From: Paraburkholderia oxyphila NBRC 105797
Lineage (GTDB): Bacteria; Pseudomonadota; Gammaproteobacteria; Burkholderiales; Burkholderiaceae
DNA length: 64,000 nt
Direction of reading: 5' to 3'
Assembly (NCBI RefSeq): GCF_000685075.1
Contig: NZ_BAYD01000037.1
Span: 1-64,000, forward strand
The notes under the pieces: generated by a model
Told to the model about the DNA's origin: nothing
Seen by the model: only the letters and a program-made list of their open reading frames with translations
The model's database searches: none
Shown: positions 8,449-17,177 of the stretch, one piece after another
Layout of the letters: each line of letters begins with the position of its first letter
Numbering within the stretch: position 1 is the stretch's first letter
Translations under genes and position numbers: made by a program

Positions 8449-10182
8449 TTAGCTGTCGCGACGCGCGCCACGCGGGCCGTCGTTGCGGCGCGCGCTGTAG
8501 CCTTCACGCGAGCGGCCATAGCCGTCGCCGCGCGGCTGGCCGTAGCCGCCGCGGTTGTTGCCGTTGCCTTCGCCGCGCGAGGCGCCGTAGCCGCCTTCAC
8601 GCTGGCCGTAGCCGCCACGCGAGCCTTCCGAGCGGTTGCCCCAGCTATTGCCGTTGCGCTCGCCGTTGGAACGGTCGCCAAAGCTGCGCTCGCCTTGCGG
8701 ACGGTCGCCGTAGCTGCGCTCGCCGCCGTTGCCGCCGCGGTTGCCATAGCCACCGGGCTTGCCGTTACCGTTGCCGCCGAAGCGGCGGCCGCCGCCATTG
8801 CCGCCGCCCGGACGGCCGCGGCCGCCAAAGCCGCGGTTCGAGGGCGGCGCCTTGCGCGGCTCGAAGCCTTCGATCACGTTGACCGGCAGCGGTGCGCGCA
8901 CGAAGCGCTCGATGCGCTTGAGCGCGCCTTGCTCGGCGTGATGCACGAGGCTCACCGCGACGCCCGAACGGCCCGCGCGGCCCGTACGGCCGATACGGTG
9001 CACGTAGTCTTCCGCGAACTTCGGCAGGTCGTAGTTGAAGACGTGCGTGATGCCCGGGATGTCGATGCCGCGCGCCGCGACGTCGGTCGCGACGAGCACG
9101 CGCACGCGGCGCTCGCGCAGCGCACGGATCGTGCGGTTACGCGCGCCTTGCGGCAGGTCGCCGTGCAGCGCGGCGGATTCGAAGCCGGCGTCGGCGAGCT
9201 TGCCTGCGAGCTGGTCGGCGTCCATCTTGGTCGCCGTAAACACGACGGCCTGATCGAGGCTCTCATCGCGCAGCAGGTGGTCGAGCAGGCGATCCTTGTG
9301 GTCGCGGTCGTCGACGTAGTGCACGGTCTGAGCGATGTTCGAGTTCGCCTCGACCTTGCGCACGATCTCGATGCGCTCGGGATCCTTCAGCAGGCGGCCC
9401 GTGATCGACGCGATCTTGCCGTCGAGCGTGGCCGAGAACAGCATCGTCTGACGCGACTCGGGCGTGGCGGCCACGATCGTGTCGATATCGTCGATGAAGC
9501 CCATGTCGAGCATGCGGTCGGCTTCGTCGAGCACGAGCATCTTCAGCTCGGACAGGTCGATACGGCCGCGCTCGAGGTGATCGAGCAGACGGCCCGGCGT
9601 CGCCACGAGAATCTCGGGGTTCTTCGCGAGCAGCATGAGCTGCTGGCCGTAGGCCACGCCGCCGAGAATGCTGACCGTGCGCAGACGGCGCAGATGCTGG
9701 CCGTACGTCGACGCGGCGGTGGTCACCTGCATGGCGAGCTCGCGCGTGGGCGTGAGCACGAGCAGGCCGGGGCGCGCGACCGGTTGCGGACGGCGCTGGC
9801 GGCGGTCGGCCTGGCCTTGCTGGCCTTGCGGGCGCGGTTCGCGCGGTTGAGCGGCTTGCGCCTTTTGCATCTGCGCGAAACGTTCGATCGCGGGCAGCAT
9901 GAAGGCAGCGGTCTTGCCCGAACCGGTCGGGCTGGAGACCAGCAGGTCGCGGCCGGCGATGGCGGCAGGAATGGCGCGTTCCTGCACGGGCGTCGGGGCC
10001 TTGTAACCCGCCGCGGTCAGCGCGGAGACGATCTCCGGCGACAGACCGAGCGATGCGAACGTCGGACCCGTGGGGGTCTCGTCGGCTTGCACGGCGGCTT
10101 CAGGGGAAGCGGCGGCGGCGTCGAGACCGAGGGCGTCGTTGGCAATCGCGTCGAGGGGGCTTTGGGTATTGCTCGAAGTCAT
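8449..10182 (-). CDS. DEAD-box ATP-dependent RNA helicase, RhlE type
   Basis: A 577-residue RNA helicase. Visible motifs are the Q motif around residue 66, motif I SPTGSGKT (84-91), PTRELA, TPGRLLD, DEAD (219-222), SAT (250-252), VATDVAARGID and HRIGRTGRAGR. A Gln/Arg-rich insert (about 107-136) separates motifs I and Ia. After the core, about 145 residues are Gly/Arg/Asn/Ser-rich with many RGG, GGYG and GERS elements, a disordered RNA-binding tail. Such enzymes unwind short duplexes in ribosome assembly and RNA decay, often in the cold. The ATG at 10182 is chosen because the frame upstream to 10281 has no family similarity. A terminator follows the gene. Confidence 0.93.
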   Translation of the reverse strand: MTSSNTQSPLDAIANDALGLDAAAASPEAAVQADETPTGPTFASLGLSPEIVSALTAAGYKAPTPVQERAIPAAIAGRDLLVSSPTGSGKTAAFMLPAIERFAQMQKAQAAQPREPRPQGQQGQADRRQRRPQPVARPGLLVLTPTRELAMQVTTAASTYGQHLRRLRTVSILGGVAYGQQLMLLAKNPEILVATPGRLLDHLERGRIDLSELKMLVLDEADRMLDMGFIDDIDTIVAATPESRQTMLFSATLDGKIASITGRLLKDPERIEIVRKVEANSNIAQTVHYVDDRDHKDRLLDHLLRDESLDQAVVFTATKMDADQLAGKLADAGFESAALHGDLPQGARNRTIRALRERRVRVLVATDVAARGIDIPGITHVFNYDLPKFAEDYVHRIGRTGRAGRSGVAVSLVHHAEQGALKRIERFVRAPLPVNVIEGFEPRKAPPSNRGFGGRGRPGGGNGGGRRFGGNGNGKPGGYGNRGGNGGERSYGDRPQGERSFGDRSNGERNGNSWGNRSEGSRGGYGQREGGYGASRGEGNGNNRGGYGQPRGDGYGRSREGYSARRNDGPRGARRDS

Positions 10183-10727
10183 GAAAATCCTTGGTACACA
10201 GGAAATAGAACGTCGGCGCCAATCGGCATACCCAAGTCGTCGGATTTTGCAATCAAATCGAAAAACGGGGGCAATCCGCACACTGGGGCGGATTTTCGTT
10301 AGAAGCTGTTTTGGGTGCGGCTTAGCCGGGATTGGCCAACCGCCAGCCTGATACTTGACGGCCCGAAAACAGGGCCACGGCAGGAGGGGACAGGTTCTAA
10401 ACTGGATTGGAGCTTAACGCTACGTGGCGTTTTGCTGATCGCAGAGGCGACCGGAGCGCAACGCAGCGCGTATTGTATCTCGTTTTGTTGCAGCGCGCCA
10501 GCGATTGTGACAACCATACGTAAAGATGTGGCCGGGCGGATCGAAAGGCGCGATGAGAAAAGGGCGCGATCGCTAAATATTCAGGGCGCAATCAGCGCGA
10601 AGCCGGTGCGCAGCGAGGATGCAGTGGGCCCGGCCCAGCCCGGCCCAGCCCGGCCCAGCGCGGCGTGGCCCTGTCCCGCCCGGCGTATTGCGAGCGCACG
10701 GGCGCGGCAGGGTGGCGCTCGGCGGTT
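10183..10727. other. 545-base gap between helicase and acyl-CoA-binding protein genes
   Basis: No convincing gene. It should hold the helicase promoter and probably a long 5' untranslated region on the minus strand. A small hairpin (AACGC...GCGTT) lies at 10416-10430, and a tandem 10-bp repeat lies at its right end. Confidence 0.5.
10629..10658. repeat. Three tandem copies of a 10-bp unit
   Basis: CCCGGCCCAG occurs three times in direct succession, 70 bases downstream of the stop codon of the acyl-CoA-binding protein gene. Followed by GC-rich DNA without a T-run; function unknown. Confidence 0.9.
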
Positions 10728-10997
10728 TTAGCTCGCGTCGCCGCTCTTGAGCGATTCGACGAGCTCGACGTATTGCGTCTTCGCGGTGTCCTGCGCGGTG
10801 CCTTGCAGCGCGGCCCACGCCTCGTACTTGTACTTGCCGACGATGTCGGTGAAGCCCGGCTTGTCGCCGTGCACATCGCCTTCGGTGGCCTGCTTGAAGA
10901 GCGCGTACAGGCGCAGCAGCGTCAGGTTGCCCGGGCGCTCCGGCAACGCTTGCACGTCTTGCTGGGCCTGGTCGAATCGGGCGTTCACATCGCTCAT
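10728..10997 (-). CDS. Acyl-CoA-binding protein (ACBP)
   Basis: An 89-residue, four-helix acyl-CoA-binding protein. Conserved elements are LRLYALFKQATEGDV and KYKYEAWAAL, matching the residues that bind the CoA phosphate and adenine in the family. It should bind medium- and long-chain acyl-CoA esters in the cytoplasm and buffer or deliver them to lipid metabolism. A purine-rich ribosome site (GGAGGAAAA) lies before the ATG at 10997, which rules out the longer frame. It stands alone and is divergent from tsaB. Confidence 0.93.
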   Translation of the reverse strand: MSDVNARFDQAQQDVQALPERPGNLTLLRLYALFKQATEGDVHGDKPGFTDIVGKYKYEAWAALQGTAQDTAKTQYVELVESLKSGDAS

Positions 10998-11160
10998 TGT
11001 TTTTTCCTCCACTGGATGATCGGGACAGCCCGGCGATGGTAGCAGCGCCATTCGATACGGGGCTGGAACCATTGCTCCATTCTAGTGGGGCCGATGGAGC
11101 CGGTGCATGGGGCATGCCTGGCCGGCGACTGCGTGAAGGCGGCGCATTACAATAGCGGTC

Positions 11161-11979
11161 ATGACTGAAACTGTGCTGCTTGCCCTCGATACCTCGACCG
11201 AATACTGCTCGGTCGCCTTGCTTCGCGCCGCCGCGCCTGTCAGCGGCGCGGCCGGTTCCGCCGGCGGCGCCGGCGCCGGGCGCGAGGCGCCGCCCGAGTT
11301 GAGCGTCTGGATGCGCCACGAAGCGACCGGCGCCGTCTCGAGCACCCGGCTCTTGCCCGCCATCGGCGAGTTGCTGGCCGAGGCGGGGCTCACGCTCGCC
11401 GAGTGCGACGCGATCGCCTTTGGATCGGGCCCGGGCTCCTTCACCGGCCTGCGCACCGCCACGGGAGTCGCCCAGGGTCTCGCGTTTGGCCTCGACATTC
11501 CGGTGGTCCCTGTGAGCACGCTGCTCGTCTGTGCCGAGGCCGCGCGCATGCGCGATCCGGCGGCGACGCGCGTGCTCGCGGCGCTCGACGCGCGCATGGA
11601 TGAAGCGTACTGGGCCGACTACGCCTGGGATGCGGCCGCGCACGACTGGCGCACGCTGCGGCCGGCATCGCTCGACGCGCCCGAGGCCATCGTCGCGCCC
11701 GACGAGCCGTTCACGCTCGCGGGCAACGCCGCGGCGGCGTTCGGCGCGCGCCTCGTCGCCTCGACGATGGCCCGCAGCATCGACGCCGAGGCCCTGCCGC
11801 ACGCGCTGCCGCTCGCCCACGCCGCGCTGCGCGCGTTCCGGGCGGGCCGCACGCTGCGCGCCGACGAGGCCGCGCCCGAATACGTGCGCAACAAGGTCGC
11901 GCAGACCACGGCCGAGCGCATGGCCGCAAAGGCGGCGCAGGGCGCGGCACCGGACACGAGCCGCGAGGGCGGACGATGA
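11161..11979 (+). CDS. tsaB: tRNA threonylcarbamoyladenosine biosynthesis protein TsaB
   Basis: A 272-residue ASKHA-fold protein. TsaB pairs with TsaD (and TsaE) to transfer the threonylcarbamoyl group to A37 of tRNAs reading ANN codons. It starts with the family pattern LALDTSTEYCSVALL and contains AFGSGPGSFTGLRTATGVAQGLAFG, a hallmark of TsaB. An Ala/Gly-rich insert follows the first strands, around residues 22-45. The stop codon overlaps the rimI start (ATGA), so the two are translationally coupled. This tsaB-rimI pairing is common in proteobacteria. Confidence 0.96.
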   Translation: MTETVLLALDTSTEYCSVALLRAAAPVSGAAGSAGGAGAGREAPPELSVWMRHEATGAVSSTRLLPAIGELLAEAGLTLAECDAIAFGSGPGSFTGLRTATGVAQGLAFGLDIPVVPVSTLLVCAEAARMRDPAATRVLAALDARMDEAYWADYAWDAAAHDWRTLRPASLDAPEAIVAPDEPFTLAGNAAAAFGARLVASTMARSIDAEALPHALPLAHAALRAFRAGRTLRADEAAPEYVRNKVAQTTAERMAAKAAQGAAPDTSREGGR

Positions 11980-12470
11980 GCGGCGTGTTGATGACGGACC
12001 GCTACCTCTCGCAGATGACCGAGAGCGACCTCGACGAGGTCGTGATCATCGAAAGATCCGCCTACGAATTCCCGTGGTCGCGCGGCAACTTCGAGGACTC
12101 GCTGCGCAACGGCTACTTTGGCCTGTGCATGCGTCATGTGACGGGGACGCTGATCGGCTATTGCGTGCTGATGCCGGTCGTCGACGAGATGCATCTGCTG
12201 AACCTGTGCGTCGCGCCGCAGGCGCAGGGCGCCGGCGCGGGCCTGGCGCTGCTGCGCGAAGGCGTGCGCATCGCGCGTGCACAGCAGCTCGAAGGGCTGT
12301 TGCTCGAGGTGCGGCCGTCAAATCACCGGGCGATCCGGCTCTACGAGCAGTTCGGCTTCGTCACCATCGGGCGGCGCAAGAACTACTATCCGGCTCGCCA
12401 TCACACGCGTGAAGACGCGATCGTGATGCGTTTCACTTTTGCACTGGAGGGCGCGGATGCCGCTCGATGA
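11976..12470 (+). CDS. rimI: Ribosomal protein S18-alanine N-acetyltransferase RimI
   Basis: A 164-residue GNAT enzyme that acetylates the N-terminal alanine of ribosomal protein S18. The acetyl-CoA loop is visible in LCVAPQAQGAGAGLALL, and VRPSNHRAIRLYEQFGF followed by RKNYYP is characteristic of RimI. A GAGG element precedes the ATG at 11976; a second ATG at 11991 would remove five residues. It overlaps tsaB by four bases and the uracil-DNA glycosylase gene by 14, so it is the middle gene of a tight operon. Confidence 0.94.
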   Translation: MSGVLMTDRYLSQMTESDLDEVVIIERSAYEFPWSRGNFEDSLRNGYFGLCMRHVTGTLIGYCVLMPVVDEMHLLNLCVAPQAQGAGAGLALLREGVRIARAQQLEGLLLEVRPSNHRAIRLYEQFGFVTIGRRKNYYPARHHTREDAIVMRFTFALEGADAAR

Positions 12471-13503
12471 GATCGCGCTGGAAGAACTCGGCCTCGCGCC
12501 GCGCTGGGTGCGCAAGGGCATGCCGGCGGCACAATCCGCCGCGCCGAACGCTGAGCGCGCCGCGGATGCGGCGCCCGAGGCGGCTGCCGCGGTGGCAGCA
12601 GTGGCAGCGGTGCCGCGACCAGCGGCTCAATCCGTGAGCGCGGCCAGCGATAGCTTTTCCGATCGCGCTGTCGCGCAAGCGCAGCAGCGGACAGATGCGC
12701 CGCTACAGCCCGTCGCGCCGCGCGTCGCGGCGCAAGCACCCGAACCGGACGCCTTCGCGCAAGCGGCCGAGCCGCAGGCGCCGTCCGGGCGTGCAGCCTC
12801 CGAGCCCATGCAGGCCGGGCCGGAGGAACCCCCGCCGCTGACCGAAGACGATTTCGCCTGGTTCGATGCCGTGCCCGAGCCGTCGCTGCCGCATGAACCG
12901 GTGCCTGTGCGCGCGCCGCGCGACGACGTCGCGACGCTCGACTGGGATGCGCTCGCCGAGCGCGTCGCATCCTGCACGCGTTGCCGCCTGTGCGAAAAGC
13001 GCACCAACACCGTGTTCGGCGTGGGCGATCGCTCGGCGGAATGGATGCTGATCGGCGAGGCGCCGGGCGAGAACGAAGACCGTCTCGGCGAGCCCTTTGT
13101 CGGCCAGGCGGGCAAGCTGCTCGACAACATGCTGCGCTCGCTGTCGCTCGCACGCGGCGAGAACGTCTATATCGCGAACGTCATCAAATGCCGTCCGCCC
13201 GGCAACCGCAATCCGGAGCCGGACGAGGTCGCGCGCTGCGAGCCTTATCTGCAGCGCCAGGTGGCGCTCGTGAAGCCGAAGATCATCGTCGCCCTCGGGC
13301 GCTTTGCCGCGCAAAGCCTGCTCAAGACCGAGGGCAGCATCGCCTCGCTGCGCGGGCGCGTGCACGAGTACGAAGGCGTGCCCGTGATCGTCTCGTATCA
13401 CCCGGCGTATTTGCTGCGCAGCCTGCACGACAAGTCGAAGGCCTGGGCCGACCTGTGCCTCGCCCGCGACACCTGGCGCGCGGCCGGAGGCGGCGAGCGA
13501 TGA
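12457..13503 (+). CDS. Uracil-DNA glycosylase, family 4 (Fe-S type)
   Basis: Removes uracil from DNA, starting base-excision repair of deaminated cytosine. The catalytic part (about residues 165-340) has the family 4 blocks LIGEAPGENED, GEPFVGQAG and SYHPAYLLR. Cysteines at 173, 176, 245 and 261 match the 4Fe-4S ligands. About 150 residues before it are Ala/Pro/Glu-rich and probably disordered; family 4 enzymes from other phyla are around 200 residues and lack this. GGAGG six bases before the ATG at 12457 selects that start. It overlaps rimI upstream and the next gene by four bases. Confidence 0.93.
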   Translation: MPLDEIALEELGLAPRWVRKGMPAAQSAAPNAERAADAAPEAAAAVAAVAAVPRPAAQSVSAASDSFSDRAVAQAQQRTDAPLQPVAPRVAAQAPEPDAFAQAAEPQAPSGRAASEPMQAGPEEPPPLTEDDFAWFDAVPEPSLPHEPVPVRAPRDDVATLDWDALAERVASCTRCRLCEKRTNTVFGVGDRSAEWMLIGEAPGENEDRLGEPFVGQAGKLLDNMLRSLSLARGENVYIANVIKCRPPGNRNPEPDEVARCEPYLQRQVALVKPKIIVALGRFAAQSLLKTEGSIASLRGRVHEYEGVPVIVSYHPAYLLRSLHDKSKAWADLCLARDTWRAAGGGER

Positions 13504-14660
13504 GGGCGAGGCGGCCTGCGGACGCCCCGGGCGGCCAGTCCGCCGCAGGCTGCGGCCGGCCGCCATTCGACGCGCTCTACGAGCGGTTCGGCGATCCAGC
13601 CGTGCGCGATCTCGCATGGCTGCTGTTTAGTGCCGATTTGTTGCGCGCGCAACCCGAGGCGCCGCTTGCCGACCCGTGGGCTGGCGATGAGGAGGCCTGT
13701 GCCGCAGCCGCCTGGCTCACGCAACTCGACCGCGATCCCGCACCTTTGCACGCCGCGCTGGACGCGACGCGCGTCACGCGCCTCGGCCGTTACGCCGAAA
13801 CACTGCTCGGCTGGTATCTCGCCCATGGGCCGGCGCCCCGGCTCGTTGCGGCGAACGTCGCGCTGCGCCGTGCGGGTCTCACGCTTGGCGAGTGCGATTT
13901 CCTCGTGCAGACGAGCGATGCGCAACGTCTGCATTGGGAGCTGGCGGTGAAGTGCTACTTGCACGCCGGCCTGGAGGAGGGCGCGGCGCCAAGGCTCGCC
14001 GATTTCGTCGGGCCGAACCTGCGCGACCGCTTTGATCTGAAGCTTGCGCATCTGGTCGATCACCAACTGCGCTTGAGCGCGCGCGACGAGTTTGCGTGGC
14101 TGGGCTATGAGGGACCGTGGCTCGCGCAGATGTTCGTGAAGGGATGGCTTTTCTATCGCGCGGGGAAGGGCGCGGGTGCGACGCCGGGCGATCCGCCGGA
14201 ACTTGCCGCAAGGCATGGGCGCGGCTGGTGGGTCACGCACGCCGACTGGGCCGATTTTGCGGAGCGCGAGGGCGTGGACGGCTGGAGCGCACTGCCGCGG
14301 CTCGCCTGGCTTGCGCCACGGCGCATCCGGTCTGAGCCACCGCGCGCGGAGGGGTTTGACGAGCGCGCTGCGTTTGCAACTAACAGCCAAGTCGGCGATC
14401 CGCAAGGGAACGGCCGCAATGCGGGCAGTCACGCGCCCGGGGAGCGCCGCGGCGCGGAAGAAGACACCCTCGCAGCCCGTACAGCCGTGGCCGCGCCCGT
14501 GCCGGCCGCGACGTTATGCGCCAGCCTCACGCGACCCCACGAGCCGGCGATGGTCGCCGCCTTTAACGCCGATGGCGCAGGTGGCTACGTCGAGCGCTCG
14601 CGCGGTTTCATCGTCCCCGACGACTGGCCGGCGCGCGCACGGGCGTTCGCGCGTCCGTGA
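13500..14660 (+). CDS. DUF1853 family protein
   Basis: A 386-residue protein of the uncharacterised DUF1853 family. The start (RFGDPAVRDLAWLLFSADLL) and central blocks such as FLVQTSDAQRLHWELAVKCYL, NLRDRFDLKLAHL and GWLFYR fit that family. No signal peptide or membrane segment is seen. Its ATG at 13500 overlaps the stop codon of the uracil-DNA glycosylase gene (ATGA), so it ends the tsaB-rimI-UDG operon. The HWE and Asp-rich blocks could suggest a nuclease-like fold, but I do not assign a function. An Ala/Pro-rich segment interrupts the C-terminal third. The stop lies 13 bases from the convergent thiD. Confidence 0.75.
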   Translation: MRARRPADAPGGQSAAGCGRPPFDALYERFGDPAVRDLAWLLFSADLLRAQPEAPLADPWAGDEEACAAAAWLTQLDRDPAPLHAALDATRVTRLGRYAETLLGWYLAHGPAPRLVAANVALRRAGLTLGECDFLVQTSDAQRLHWELAVKCYLHAGLEEGAAPRLADFVGPNLRDRFDLKLAHLVDHQLRLSARDEFAWLGYEGPWLAQMFVKGWLFYRAGKGAGATPGDPPELAARHGRGWWVTHADWADFAEREGVDGWSALPRLAWLAPRRIRSEPPRAEGFDERAAFATNSQVGDPQGNGRNAGSHAPGERRGAEEDTLAARTAVAAPVPAATLCASLTRPHEPAMVAAFNADGAGGYVERSRGFIVPDDWPARARAFARP

Positions 14661-14673
14661 CGCCACAAAGGTC

Positions 14674-15480
14674 TCACCACCAGCGCCAGAAGTGATGCAC
14701 CGGGCCAACGCCGTGGCCCACGTCGAGCCGCTCGCTCGCTTCGAGCGCACCCGTCAGATACACCTTCGCCTGGGTGACCGCATCCGCGAGCGTCGCCTGT
14801 TGTGGCCACAGCGCGGCGATCGCCGAGGAGAGCGTGCAGCCCGTGCCATGCGTGTTCGTCACAGGAATGCGCGCGCCGCCCAGACGCAGCGTGCCAGCGG
14901 CTTCGATCAGCCAGTCGGGGCTGTCGGCGCCGCCCAGGTGGCCGCCCTTCATCAGCACGGCTTGCGCGCCGAGCGCGCGCAGCGCTTCGCCTTGCTCGAC
15001 CATCGCGGCTTCGTCGGCTGCCGGCGCCACGCCGAGCAGGGCGGCGGCCTCGGGCAAGTTCGGCGTGACGACGCCGGCGAGCGGCAGTAATTCCTCACGC
15101 AGCGCCGCCACGGCCTCGGGCGCGAGCAGCGCGTGATTGCTCTTCGAAATCATGACCGTGTCGAGCACGATGCGCGGCGGCTGGTGGTGGCGCAGCGCAT
15201 CGGCGACGGCGCGCACGATCGACGCGTTGGCGAGCATGCCGATCTTCACGGCATCGATGCGGATGTCCTCGAACACGGCGTCGAGCTGCGCTGTGACGAA
15301 GCCCGCGTCGGGCGCGTGGATCGCGCTCACGCCGCGGGTGTTCTGCGCCGTGAGCGCGGTGATGACGCTCGCGCCATAGGCGCCGAGCGCGGAGAAGGCC
15401 TTGAGGTCGGCCTGGATGCCTGCGCCGCCGCCCGAATCGGAGCCGGCGATCGTGAGGACGTTGGAAATCGGTGAGGTCAT
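14674..15480 (-). CDS. thiD: Hydroxymethylpyrimidine/phosphomethylpyrimidine kinase
   Basis: Phosphorylates HMP to HMP-phosphate and then to HMP-diphosphate in thiamine synthesis. The 268-residue protein has the ribokinase-like start AGSDSGGGAGIQADLKAFSA, and near the end THGTGCTLSSAIAA, containing the anion hole and catalytic Asp/Cys region of ThiD. The ATG at 15480 (MTSPISNVLTIAGSDSG) fits homologues; the longer frame to 15522 adds unsupported residues. It is convergent with the DUF1853 gene and downstream of lplT. No thiamine riboswitch is evident in the 168 bases upstream. Confidence 0.95.
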   Translation of the reverse strand: MTSPISNVLTIAGSDSGGGAGIQADLKAFSALGAYGASVITALTAQNTRGVSAIHAPDAGFVTAQLDAVFEDIRIDAVKIGMLANASIVRAVADALRHHQPPRIVLDTVMISKSNHALLAPEAVAALREELLPLAGVVTPNLPEAAALLGVAPAADEAAMVEQGEALRALGAQAVLMKGGHLGGADSPDWLIEAAGTLRLGGARIPVTNTHGTGCTLSSAIAALWPQQATLADAVTQAKVYLTGALEASERLDVGHGVGPVHHFWRWW

Positions 15481-15648
15481 GGCAGCGTCGCAAATGCGCC
15501 GCGCTGCGGGCCGGCAGGCCACGGCCGCGCAGGCGCTGGAAAGAGTCGATTACGGGGGAGAGCCGCTGCGGCCGGAGCCTTCGGGCCGCGCGCCTGGCGG
15601 ACACATCCACGAGGCCTGGCCGGGCCGCCGCGATTCACCATCCGCCAT

Positions 15649-16959
15649 TCATTGACGATGATTTTCGCCGATCAGCGCGACCGAGTCGAACGAGCGCTGA
15701 TTGGCCTGGTGGCGGCGCATCACGAGCCACATCATCAGGCAGACGAAGGTGCCGAACAGCACGATCACGATGGTCACCGGCACGTCGAGCCAGACGAGCA
15801 CGGCGTAGAGGCACAGCATCACGAGCACCGAGAGGTTCTCGTTGAAGTTCTGCACGGCGATCGAATGGCCGGCGGAGAGCAGCACGTGGCCGCGATGCTG
15901 GAGCAGCGCATTCATCGGCACGACGAAGAAGCCCGAGAGCCCGCCGACCACCATCAGGAAGATATAGGCGAACACGAGATACCCGGGAATGCGCATGTGG
16001 CCGATATGCAGCCCCCAGTGCGGCGGAAACAGATTGCGCGTGTAAAACGCCATCAGCATGACGGCGATGCCCATCATGATGCCCACCGGCAGCACCGAGA
16101 GCGACTTCTTCAGCGGGATGCGGGCGGCCGCGATCATCGCGCCGGCGGCGACGCCCACGGCCACCACGGCCTGCAGCACCGCGCCTTCCGAGAGCGACAT
16201 GCCGAGCGACACTTCGGCCCACTTGAGGACGATGAATTGCAGCGTGGCGCCCGCGCCCCAGAACAGCGTGGTGACCGCGAGCGAGATCTGGCCGAGCTTG
16301 TCGCGCCAGAGCGTGTTGAAGCAGTCGGCGAAGTCGGTGATCAGTTTGATCGGCCCATGCTGCTGGCGCGGGTAGCGCGCGCCGGTGTCGGGGATGCGCA
16401 GATTGAAGAGCGCGGCGATCACGTAGATGACCATGATCACGAGCATTGCGGCTTCGGCGGGGGTGTTGATCGAGGCGGGCGTGTGGCGGATCACGTGGGC
16501 GGCGATATGCGGGCTGATGAGCGCGCCGCCGAGCACCGTGCCGAGGATGATCGAGCCGACCGTGGTGCCCTCGATCCAGCCATTGGCGGCGACGAGGCGC
16601 TCAGGCGGCAGCAGTTCCGTCAAAATCCCGTATTTGGCCGGCGAATAGGCCGCCGCGCCGAAACCCACCACCCCATAGGCGAACAGCGGATGCGTGCCGG
16701 CCAGCATGATGGCGCAGCCTACCACCTTGATCGAGTTCGTAATGAACATGACCTGGCCTTTGGGGCGCGAATCCGCGAAGGCACCGACGAATGCGGCAAG
16801 AACGACATAGGACAGGACGAAGAACAGCTTGAGCAGCGGCGTCATCCAGTTTGGGGCGTGGAGGTCTTTCAGCAGTGCAATTGCAGCGATCAGGAGCGCA
16901 TTGTCGGCCAACGACGAAAAAAACTGCGCGGCCATGATGGTGTAAAAGCCTTTTTTCAT
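15649..16959 (-). CDS. lplT: Lysophospholipid transporter LplT (MFS)
   Basis: A 436-residue major facilitator with about 12 membrane segments. The start MKKGFYTIMAAQFFSSLADNALL matches LplT proteins, which flip lysophospholipids across the inner membrane for reacylation. It lacks the fused acyltransferase/acyl-ACP synthetase found in some LplT-Aas proteins. GAGGAAAG about 11 bases upstream supports the start. It is divergent from alr; the 218 bases between contain both promoters. thiD follows on the same strand after 168 bases. Confidence 0.92.
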   Translation of the reverse strand: MKKGFYTIMAAQFFSSLADNALLIAAIALLKDLHAPNWMTPLLKLFFVLSYVVLAAFVGAFADSRPKGQVMFITNSIKVVGCAIMLAGTHPLFAYGVVGFGAAAYSPAKYGILTELLPPERLVAANGWIEGTTVGSIILGTVLGGALISPHIAAHVIRHTPASINTPAEAAMLVIMVIYVIAALFNLRIPDTGARYPRQQHGPIKLITDFADCFNTLWRDKLGQISLAVTTLFWGAGATLQFIVLKWAEVSLGMSLSEGAVLQAVVAVGVAAGAMIAAARIPLKKSLSVLPVGIMMGIAVMLMAFYTRNLFPPHWGLHIGHMRIPGYLVFAYIFLMVVGGLSGFFVVPMNALLQHRGHVLLSAGHSIAVQNFNENLSVLVMLCLYAVLVWLDVPVTIVIVLFGTFVCLMMWLVMRRHQANQRSFDSVALIGENHRQ

Positions 16960-17177
16960 CTGATGCGATGCTTTCCTCGCTGCGGTCCGTCCGCCCCGGA
17001 CGGGTGGGAGGCATCCGGGCTTATTACGTTCGAAATGGGTTGTGCGCAGGGCTTTATATCACGAAAATAGCTGGATTCGGACTAGCACATTCCTTGACCG
17101 CCCATCCGGCGGACCTGCCGGGCGCTGAAAACACCCTGTAAGCTCCTGATTCGAAAGCGTCTTTGCGAAAAAATCTC

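Noticed and set aside
14400..14660. Low-complexity C-terminal third of the DUF1853 protein as a frameshift
   Set aside because: The frame stays open and regains ordered sequence near the end; Ala/Pro inserts are common in this genome.
17094..17099. TTGACC as a -35 element for alr
   Set aside because: No acceptable -10 sequence is found 15-19 bases downstream.
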